A stretch of 64,000 bases of DNA from Xestospongia muta (Eukaryota > Porifera > Demospongiae > Haplosclerida > Petrosiidae). The notes under the pieces were generated by a model. It was given only the letters and a program-made list of their open reading frames with translations. It did not search any database and was not told the origin of the DNA. A program made the position numbers and the translations under genes. Below, one piece after another: positions 10,308 to 22,300 of this stretch; position 1 is the first letter of the stretch, and the number at the start of each line of letters is the position of its first letter. The DNA is taken from NCBI GenBank assembly GCA_963693285.1, contig OY848920.1, forward strand, positions 3,857,135 to 3,921,134, given 5' to 3'.

Positions 10308-12899
10308 CTGTAATAAGAATTAAAAAATAGTCTGAAATAGTATCAAGATTGGGAATAGAAAAATCATAAATATTATCTAGCATGTCCATTTTTCAAAATA
10401 TGAAAGAAATATTGGCAAAGTGTATGTCAATGTTAGACAATTTATGTCAATTATGCCTGTTGTGTATGAATAACCATAGTGATAGTAATACTTACCACTA
10501 CATCCTGATGCATGTAAGTTAATAGCACTACTGGTAGTTTGTTTTACACCTTCATTTCTTGCTACCTGTATAAATAAAAAAAATTCACAACTAAATACTT
10601 CAATATATTAAAATTATGTAACTCTATGAAGAGTCTGTTGTGGACAATATCTTATGAAATTACTATTATGAACAAGCGCTAACTAACTTTTGTTTTCAAG
10701 TAATCTTCATGAGAATGTTCAAGTGATGCAACTACAAGATAAATAAGGAGATGTGGATATTATCATGATAATAATAAGAAAATATTAAACACTATAAAAA
10801 ATAAACATGTAACTGGTAATGACATAATATTTACTTAATGGTATGAATATTATTGTATCATATAGTATATATATGATATCATAAACATTGCTATGATGCA
10901 CTTTGTTGTTATTATTATATTAATATTCAATTCTCTCAACAATACTTTAATAACAAATTGATAACTACTTATATATTTTATTATGTCATAAATTTGTATA
11001 TAATTAATATTCTTAGTTTTATACTGATAACTTAGAGCTTAGTTTGATTAGCTATTGATGTAAGAACTTTATGTTGATTGTATATTCTGTCTGGATATTT
11101 TGTGTGCTTTGTTTTACTTCCTAGCAGTCTACCAGTGTCAGATAGTGTTATATTTGTAAGGAATCATCTGGTACAAGTATAATTTACATGTAAAGGATTA
11201 ATTAATAAGAAGATTATAATTGAAAAAAATCGTCTTATGATTGTTTTATAAGATATTGACTACAAAGTGAAACCTTAACTAGAGTTAAAAGATTGTATAA
11301 TTTGCAGGTGTGTCTGTACAAGACTGTAGTTATACAATGCTAGTTATGGAAATGATATATCATTGAATGTTTTTACTAAAATGCTTTCTAAAATGGTAAT
11401 GACATGACTCATAGTTTGGACAACATTTAAAAATATATTATTATTAGTTCAGAAAGTGTATATATTGTAGCTATTTACTTTGTTGAATAACAGATAATAT
11501 ATTTTCACATAGCCTAATAGTTTCATTTTGCATATTTTGACAAAAGATTTTTTTCAAAATTTAAAACAAAGCAAAATAATGGAAAAAAACAAGCCATTGT
11601 TTAACCATTGTCACAGCTTAAACAGAGATCATAACTGAATTATATCAGTTGCTATTATCAAGTAGAAACCATAATTCCAGATTTCTTAACTTGTTTTTCC
11701 CTAAAATACATTCCTATAGCCCTCAATGTAAAATTCCATAATCTCCAGCTGGAGGATCAAAACATAAAATTGTCAAAAAAAACCATACCTCCCATTCAAT
11801 ATCAGTTTTACAATATTTACAATATGGCCAATAGTGTAGGGACAGCACATTTGATGTGCCTATGCATCATATAATCATACTATATATTAGACTGCTATAT
11901 ACAAACTCACCTCCCACAGAGAACCAAAGGAGTTGTTGAGATTTGTTGATACAGGCAGTTGTATGGCTGTTACAACAGGTAACCGTTTTCTGGTCATCAT
12001 TTAAATGACAGAAATGTTCCAAAGATTTGTTGCAGCATATTTTACAATAAAAATATTCTTTTAGATTTTTAAATTCCGCCATATAGTCAAAAATACTAAC
12101 AACTTCACGGATGCCAGTATGGACAGCGTCACGTAAAGCACAGCATCTTTTAGATGGGTCAGTACTGCATATTGCTATCCAGTAAATTCCATCAAATAAG
12201 AGAACGTCACCAAACTCAGTGTGAAAAGTACAATTATGTGGAGTGAAAGTTGAAGGATTTCTGAGTTGAAACTTTGGTGAATCTTTACGACTTAGAAGGT
12301 TGTAAACTAATGCAGTGAATACAGTGAATACACCTTGAGGAAGAGGTTTCATATCCCATGACAGAATTAGAGGGTCAGTGTATTGCTTGAATGGAACTGG
12401 TATAGATTTATATTCTGCAAAATATCTTGGTATAAATTGATTTATATCAGCTTGCATGTCTTGAGTTGCTGCATGTGCTTGAAAATGTGCCGCTTCACCT
12501 TGCTTTTGTTGTTGTTGTTGTTGTTGTTGTTGTATTTCCTGTTGTATTTGTTGCTTTTGTTTTTGCTGCTGCTGCTGTTGTTGTTGTTGTTGACATTGTT
12601 GTTGCTGTTGTTGTTGTTGCAGTTGTTTTTGCTGTTGTATTTCTTGTTGTTGTTGCTGTTGCTGTTGTGTTCCTTTTTGTTGCTGCTGTTTTTGTTGTTG
12701 TTGCTGTTGTTGTTGTTGCTGTTGTTGTTGTTGCTGTTGTTGCTTTTGTTCTTTTTGTTGTTGGTGTTGTTGTAGTTGTTGTTGTTGTGGTTGTTGCTGT
12801 GGTTGTTGCCGTTGTTGTTGCTGTTGTTGTTGTTGTTGTATTAGTTGTTGTTGTTGTTGTTGTTGTTGTTGCTGTCGCTTTTGTTTTTGTTGTTGCTGG

Positions 12900-12930
<31 letters not shown>

Positions 12931-13278
12931 GCTGTTTTTGCTGTGTAGCATAAGATTTTTGGTCTTCAAATGACATTGAGAGACTTGATATATAGGCAAA
13001 ACCAGAAGATGGATTCATACGATTTATATGAACTGGAGCAATAGAACGCAGATGACTACATGAAGATAACGATGCACTAGTTGTAGGTAGATATGAGCTT
13101 CCTAATGGACAATAGTCAATAGTTATTCTAAAGCATTAGAAACCACCAAATTTTAAAGTTATCATGAAAAAAGGCTTCCTATCATTTTATTAAAATGCAC
13201 TAGAAGCTATTTAGTCAAACGTCATACAGTGTATGCATGTAAGATAATAGTGTTACAGTCTGAGAATGTTGTGTTAAC

Positions 13279-13321
<43 letters not shown>

Positions 13322-16300
13322 TAACTATATTTTTTTAAGATTTATAGGAGAAACATTTCATTACTCAATGTGTTTGCTATGATAAAATTATAATACAAAA
13401 CTATCAATTATTATTAGAATTAGGTTATAATTATGATATAATACAACCAAATTCTAGTGTACAGATAACACATATATTATAAAGAAATCAAAGTACCTGG
13501 ATCTGATATTTTGGTGCATGACTTGGTATCAGGTATGAGTGTCCTTCCTGAAAACATTATAGAAATATCAATGATAATGATAATTGATTAAATACATATT
13601 TGGACCTTATGTTATCAGGTAAAAGCTCTACCTAGGTAGGGATATATAAAATCAGAACATAATTATTTTAGTTAATCTTTAATTTAAATAAAAATTAACA
13701 CTGACTAGTAAATACAATTTAAAATCCATTACATGTAAGGATTATGATAAAAAATCTCCAAGGAACCTAAGTAGGAATAGCAGTATGGACGTCACTACAT
13801 AGTAGCTACACAAAGTACCTAAACACAAAATTGATGCTATATTTCATTGTGTTTAGCAGATTTAATTTGACTTCTCATAGTACTGTTTGCCAAAGTCTTC
13901 TTACTACAGTTATAATGCTAAATAAACATTATACCCTTGATGTTGTGGCCACTATGTAGGGATGTCCATACTGCCATTCCTACTTGAGTTTAATTGAGAT
14001 GATTTTATTACCATCCCTACATACATTTAAAGAAATTATTTAAATTTATTTAATTATTTGTGTAAGTATGTATTATAAACTCTGGTGTATCAGATGTATG
14101 AGGGAGGGCTCACTACTACTAAACACAAAGTTAAGGCTATTTCCTTATCGACTAAAGGTATCTGATACAATATATATGTATGGCATGTTGTTTGTGTCAA
14201 AATATTCAGATGATTGTGGGAGTAGTATTGTCAGCATTATACTATAATATTTTAATACTAGACCTCACCCCAAAATCTAAACTTAAGTGTATCATCATAT
14301 ATCTAGATTGCAATGCATATCCAGATATATGAGTGTAAGGTTTAATTTCGGCACAAACAGTACGCTATAAATATGAATCATTCATGATCAGTTCAATAAT
14401 TAATAAGAATGTTTCATGTACAAGCACATGTATAATTATTATAAGTATGTGGCCACAGACTTGAGAAATTTAGAGAAGGACAAAGTTGTAAATGTTTACT
14501 AAAACTTAGCTAAACAGTACTTTAAGCAGTCTATCAATATTTTCATTCATTCTTGCTCAAATATAGTAGTGTCATTAAGATTATCCTAACAAAATTAAGC
14601 TGTCCTTTATTTAGCATGACATAGCACATTTCTTTTCACATGCTTGGTCAATCAATAACTACCTGTAAATTAATGTTTATTAGTTCATACTTTTGGCATA
14701 AAACATAACTAACTATGTAATTTGTAAGCTTTTTAAAAATTTGAGTAAGACTTTTTAAATTTTAAAACATTTTAACAGTTTTGTTTTGGTCTTCTTCAGT
14801 TCATTTTTCAGTAGTGGGGTAACAATCACAATATTCGTTTGCAACAAAAATCAAAAAAAATATTTTAAGACTTATTTTTATATTAAACCAAAAGTGTTAT
14901 ATATATATATCTTGATATAAAATAATCAGTTACTGTCATAAAAATCTACACTTGTGATGTAGCAAATTGTACAGTATTAACATATTACATGGCAACAAAA
15001 TACCTGAATCAGGTATTTCCATGTCTGGATTGAAATCAGGTAAAAGTCTTTGAAATGAACCTATATAAAAAAATTGGAAAGATATCAATGATAATGATAA
15101 ATGTATGATGACTTCATTTTTGATAAAGGTAAAAAAGATATCAGATATGTTGCTGCTAATATTATGTAAACTTAATAAAATGTAATTAATTGCACTGTCA
15201 TTCATTGATTTCTTTCCACATAACATTCAAACCTAATATTGCATATGTATTTTGGATCACATGTTATCAGGCTAATAATAATACAACTTATATAGATATA
15301 GAAATGGCTTGCAGGTTTATCTTCATAATCTTCTATAATCTTCTATAATGATATATAACTACATAAGCAGAAGTCTTTTATAAATAATTTACACAAAAGG
15401 CATGTTTAGTAGTGGTTTGCAGAGAGCTTGAAAATATTCTTTATAAGAGATGCTATTTTATGACTTATAATTATGTTAATAAAGAACAATATACATCATT
15501 AATACAAGTTTGCAGGTCAAATGTTCTATTCTATTCTATCATAAGACCTATCCTTAGTGATATCAAATTAAAGCTTTTGTCAGTAACATTTACTTCTTGA
15601 GGAGATGACATCTAAATATCAAGAAACAGGTATCCTTACAGTACACTACCAGGAATTAGCTATTTCTACCTTTGTTATACACATACATACATAACCATTG
15701 TTTCTGATTCAAGCATAATATATTATTGTTAGTCATAATAGAATTATAACAATCGCCCATTGTATAACATATGCTGTGGTACAATCATTCAACCACTTAC
15801 AATAAAGAAAATAATATGCGAACACACTTTAAATAAATTATAATTCAAGTGAAAACCACAAGCAAGTATCTAAAAATTCATTAAATATAGGGATGGCAAT
15901 AAAAACAACTCAAACATGCAAAAGTATAAATAACAGTGTGGGCATTTCTACATAGTAATCACACAAAAGTATGTGAACACAATTTTGACATTTGAAAGTT
16001 ATATTTTACTATGTTGTAAGTACATTTCATAAACAAAAGCCTCACTTTCAATGTAATTGAATGGTCTTTTACTTTGAACTTTTTACAGGACTGTTTGCAT
16101 CATACAACTGCCCCTTGATATTGTAGCTATTATGTATTAGGAAGTTCATAGTTTTATTTCTATTTTGAACATGTTTGAGATGTTAATATAGCCATTTTAT
16201 AGTTTTAAACTAACAGATAAAGATTAATCTCAAGCCAAAACATTGGTGTTCAACATTTCTTTTGTGTAGCTAGACATGTTATAAGACATACGACCCACAA

Positions 16301-19300
16301 CAAAATTAAAAGTTCTATTATACAGTGCACTTAATAAATGTATTATTCATGATAATGGTTATCATTAATGGTATGGCAATAAGCATATTCTTATATCAAA
16401 TTGCTTAAAATATGTCTGTTATAAGCAAGATTATAACAGAATGAGGTGTAAGCACCCACACTATACCATCCTTATATGGACTGTTAGTATAAGAGTACTT
16501 ATAACAGTCTGATATTACTGTTATAATAGGTGTCAGATAACATACTATTCTTAGCAATTTACACAGTGATTGTGAGTGTGAATGAAAGTCTCACTATACC
16601 AGCATTAGTAAGCAAAAAGGCCAAAAGTTGTGGCAGTTGTTCTGACTGCTTAGCTGAAGATTCCTTAATTTTAAAATTCTGTAAATGGACATAAAAAACA
16701 AAGCTGTAGTCGTTGTAAATGTCTCTCTCTTCAGATGAAACTCTGAACCCTATGATTCAATCATTTACAATGTAAGAAGGCCAGAATTAATTATATTCAA
16801 GGATTAATGTTTGAAAATTTTAAGCATTTCATATCTATAACGTGAGGAGGGCATGAAGCGTTGTGAAAGTATTACAAACAATTAGAGAACACAATTGCAT
16901 ATTACAGTATTCTGTAACCCGTTTCATGACTAGCTGTAATTGATGTTTCAAAGTCCTCACTGTCTGAAGTTTATTCTGTTGCGTGATCAACTGATTCTTC
17001 TAATGATCTTTTCGTTTGAGAGGTCGAACGCTGTTTGACTCCTTGAGCAACTATCTAATGCTTTAAGAGACTCGTGGTCTACTTTTCTCCACACAGAATC
17101 ATCACCTACAGTGGCAGATATGATCCTTGGTTCTTTGTTGTAATTACTGGAGTACTGTTATGGTGATCTGGAGTCTAAGAACTGACCGAAGCCCTTTTAA
17201 AGAACACAACGTCACAATTGCATCTATTACCTTATTTTGTAACGCCCACTATTTAATTTGCTAAATACCACAAAACAATTTTAAAGACCAAACACTATTC
17301 TACAGATGTATAGTGATGTACATAGTAATAGGTAGTTAATTAAAGTAGTGTAATCAGCTTCATTTCTTGGTTTAAACAATATGTATAGAACAGTTACAAG
17401 GATCTCTCTTCTAGGATATTGAGGTATGTATCTGTGGAATTAATAGATATAGATAATAATTATGTGTAGTAACTACAAAATCCAACTACCAATATAATGA
17501 TATTAATTAGAGGATGGCTGGGTTACTAAACTATAGTTTGTTGTTCAGGTTCAATTATGTACTACATAACCTTTAACAACAATAAGTAGGATGTGAGGTC
17601 AGTGAGGAACAAAGTCTAAGATGGTACGAAGGCTCTTAGTACAAAGCTATTATAGAAACAGTAAATTTTCCCACACTAGTCACATGACTATTTTTTGACA
17701 CAAGCTTACACTACGTATATCTCTGATGTAAACATAGACGAAAATCCACCAATTAAAATGACTAGTATGGGAGATATTTTAATTATTTGTGTAGGAAGTT
17801 ACATTCATCACTGTTCCAACCTTTCTGTAGTTATGGACTTAGTCCTAAACATGTAGTGGAACTTGTCTAAAGTGGCAATATTTGAATGTAAAATATTGAC
17901 CACAAATAATTCAATTATTTTCAATAGTTCAAAGGAACTATCATTTACATGTATACATGAACATATCCACATACCATGTACATACTTGTATTAAGGTAAC
18001 TAATATACTTACTATATTGTACTTGTTGATATATATAACATCACTTATATAGATTGAACACTCTCATTATTTCTCACCTACAAAAATGAGGAAATGAGTT
18101 TGTAATATTAACTTGTGGTCATAAGTTATTTATATAGTCTATACTGTTATAAAACCACAAGTGTATAAATAATATACATATCAGTATACTAATGTATAGG
18201 GCCAATGATAGGGAACTATTTCTTAGCTAAGGGATCTACTCTATTAATTATGTATACATATACACAATGTAACTTACCATTGTTTTTAAATAATCTTCAT
18301 AAATCATGGCTACTTTATTCTGTCTAATAGCTCTTAAAGCATCTAATAAATTTCTTCTTGTTGCTCTTCCTGCTTTCTCCTTAATCCATAACTGATACAT
18401 ACTGGTACAGTCATGACACTCAGCTAGATCCACTCTGTCCAGTCCTAGTTTCACACCCAACTGATTCCACTCTGCTGTTCTAGCATGTGAAATTAATTCT
18501 TCAGTTGTAGGTTGTTGATCCAAGAGTTCATCTGGTATAGTAGATACATGTATACCTCCTTCAGCTATATTATCTAATATGAAATAGAAAATACACAATT
18601 TAGTATTGATATAACAATATGATGTTTACTTTGTTAAACAATAAAACAAGTGTAATCATATTATTGGTAAGTAACACATGTATAGATAAATTCAAGTCAG
18701 ACTATTCAAAAACAGCCAATAATAATTCAAATAACAAACATAAACACAATATTCATAGTTGATGGTGTACATCAACATGAAGTCCATACATCAATGATTA
18801 GAATCTAACAGTATTAATTTTATATTGGAGTATGCACTTCCTGTACCTTACAAATAGCCACTACATTCCTAATTTATTTTAAATAACAACAGATGAAAAA
18901 AGGAAGCCATTAAAACTATTTATCATAACACCAGACAACAATTTTACAGACAGTTCATAATATCAGATAAATCAGGCCATGATGTAATGAATAACACTGA
19001 GAGTTTATAGGTTTGGATTTATTTTTAGCAAGATCTAAAGGTATGGTTGGTTCCAAAACAAAGAAAGGTGGAGCTTATGTGTTTTATAGAGAGGTATATA
19101 TCATGCAAGGGTCCATTCTCTTTTAAAAACTATAAAAAATACTAGACTAAAATATGAGTGGGAGGTAGCTATAAAATTCAGATTATATGTTATGTAGCTG
19201 ACAACTCTCTATAACGAGAGAAGTAACTGGTATTAACACAACATTATCTTAAAAAACAAGCTTGTTGACTGTCCTTGACTTGATTTCATTTGCTATGATG

Positions 19301-22300
19301 TTAATACGATATCATAATGTCACATACCAGACAGAAGAAAGTAACAAAGTTCCTAAACTTAAGTTATACTTCTTTGACAAATCTGACAAGTTAGAATATT
19401 TCTTTGTCTGTTACTCTTCTTCTTACACTCCCTAACATTTTTTATACATCTATTAATGCATTCCTGAATATTGATGATTGTATTACTGAGTGCAGGCATA
19501 ATAAATTGGAACAAAATTCATTTCTAAAACTTAGATGAGCTCTTTTTGTGGTTTGTGAATATTATAAGTCATATAATGAACTAAAAAACTTATATAACAC
19601 AAACATTACTGGATTTACAGAAGGTATATGTACATAATATATGTATTCTGGTTTAGATTGAGAGTCTTAACAATCACAATAAATTAGTTTATGGTTTGGT
19701 ACTTGGTAATCATTAGTTAAAAATAATAATTATTAACGAAATTATTAGAAATCCTCATAGTATGGTTATAATTAGGATATTATAATGACAGGTGTATTAG
19801 ACTAACACTCACTACTCACTTTGTGAATTACTGGTCAGTGATCTAGTAATAACAAATTTAGGTCTATCGATGACTGATGTTTGACTATCACTAACTTCAA
19901 TACCTTCAATTGTTATAGGGTATTCAAGATTATTACTGAAGTCACTCATTGTAGGATTAGCAGATATTTGTACAGGAATGTTAGGAGGATCAAAAAACAA
20001 TGATTGAATGAACTTATCAGCATCTTTCCTGTTAATCTATATCAGAGTAAGTAAAGTACAAAAACGATAACATATATGTAGTTTATTTTTATTTTTTTCA
20101 TCTACATGTCACACCAGCACGCACACATACAAACACAGACACACACATATACACACTCACAGATAACTATTGCTGTGTATGTAGTAAGTATGAACACACA
20201 TATCACTTACTACTGGTGGTGTACGTAGCGGCGTTATTTTCCATCCATTAACTGGATTATCAGGAAATCCTAATAACTGCAATGTATTTTCTGTATCAAT
20301 TTCTCTAGTGGTTGCTCTATCTTGTTTGGTTGATGAAGGTCCATCAATAACAAAATGAAATGGAAAATTTAATTCTTCACTACCAAACTCAGACTTCCAT
20401 TTTCGAATTACCTATATAAGAAATATTGATAATTACTTAAAAACTTAGTGATAAACATTTACTGCATAAGAATATATGGTATCTTGAACAACTGTGAATC
20501 GCATCTTCCATGTTTCCAAATTTGTTACTTTGTAGAATAAATAAGCTCGATAGTTGCAGTTAGGAAGATCAGTATCTGTATAAATTATATTGTGGATTTT
20601 AATTCAAAATTATTATGCCTTACAACACAAAGCATACAACTGCTGACTTAGCATCCTTGTTCTAAACATTTTATTCCATACATGTATAACTGATCAGTAT
20701 ATACTTACTATTTCCATAATAATATTCAATGGCACTACCAACTGCACCTCCTAGAACTACTCCTCCTACACCAAACATGGCACCACCAATTGCAGCACAA
20801 AGTACTATAGCTAGTTTTGAAAATTCTTTGAGATGTATAGTGCCATATTGTGAACCAGGACAAATGATCCTCCTGGTAGGTATTCAAACTTGAAGGGTGG
20901 ACCAGATTTAGCAAGAACAAAACAGAGATATTTTGCCTGTTTCTCATCATTAATATTAACACAATGGTCTAGTTGAACTGTAATTGGTTTATTGAGTTGA
21001 GATGAAGAAGATATTGATATGTAACACACCCCACTAACAAGTAGACTATTTTCAGGAAATTCAAATTTGCCACCAAACAATCCATTAGCAATAATTTCGT
21101 ATGAAGTATCTACTGGTGTGATAACTTGCGCAGGTATGAAAATGTTTAGCCCACATTCTTCAACTGATAACTGTTTATCTTTAGCAGCACTATATTTGGA
21201 ATAGCTCTCTCCCACTATCATCATTCCTTTAAATAAATCTGTGAAAAGTAATTATACAATATATGACAGTGACATTTTAATGACAACAACATATATTACG
21301 TAAGATCACTCAAAATACCTTGAGTTGGTTGTTCCGCTAGTTGGAACTTTTCTAAATCAAGATCTTCAGTTTCACTGTGGTGCGTCATGCCTCCTGTTCC
21401 TAATAGTATATCAAATTAAAAGAACAAAGGATAACATATACGTGTACACAAGGTTAGTGACATGATTAGCCTCACCTACTTATATAGCTCATGCAATGTA
21501 CAATATCAATTAAACATCGGTCAGAGTCTAAGACTTGAGAAACTATAAAAAATTATAGCTTCAAGAATAGTCACTATGATGGATTAGACAAGGACTTATT
21601 ATAGGCTAACAGACTTTAAATCTTTAAATCTTTATACATTGTCAGTAGTTCCCAATTGCTTAGGAACTACAGTCAACTTAGCAACAAAATTATACAGCAA
21701 GCTTTATTGGAGCTAACCAAGTCAGTGTGGAACTTTCAAAGAAAAGGGACAACTAAAATAAAAGATGAGTTACATGTATCTGACTAAGATATTGCTATAA
21801 GTCCAAATATATACTCTGAAGTGTAAAGTGCAAAGTCCATGATTTATTTTATTGATTGTTCTATTAGATACCAGGTATCACCTTTAAAATGTAAAGGAGT
21901 GTCAACCATGTAAAAACAAAGTGTATAAATGTATTTACTATGAAAAATAATTCAGACAAAAAAAATATCAAAATTAAACTTATCTATCACCACTTTTATT
22001 AGAAAGTCCTACATCTGTAAGCCTCATCTTAAAGTTAAAACTGTTATTAAATTTTTGACATTAAGGCTGTCTACAGTGACTGTTGCTTGTTGTTGGAATG
22101 TGCTTATTAGTTATGACAGTTATATACTCAGGCTAAACAAGAACAATCAGGGACACTTGACATGTTACACATGTAAGACTGCTACTACTACCACCTCACA
22201 TATGTTATTATGGTTTGTGATTGCTTACATCGCAATTATTAAAAACTTCCATAATGTGTGAGACAGATACTTACTGAAAAGAGAACATGGGATTTAATTT

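Noticed and set aside
12383..12948. Two plus-strand frames rich in Leu and Val over the triplet tract
   Set aside because: They are the reverse-strand reading of the polyglutamine repeat and have no other support.
19812..20000. Stop codon read as the end of gene A at SNSQSE
   Set aside because: A consensus donor GTGAGT lies just before the stop and the next exon (18573) agrees in phase, so the stop is intronic.
20211..20411. PIDD-like self-cleavage site in gene A
   Set aside because: The HFS motif is not present; only HFV is seen.
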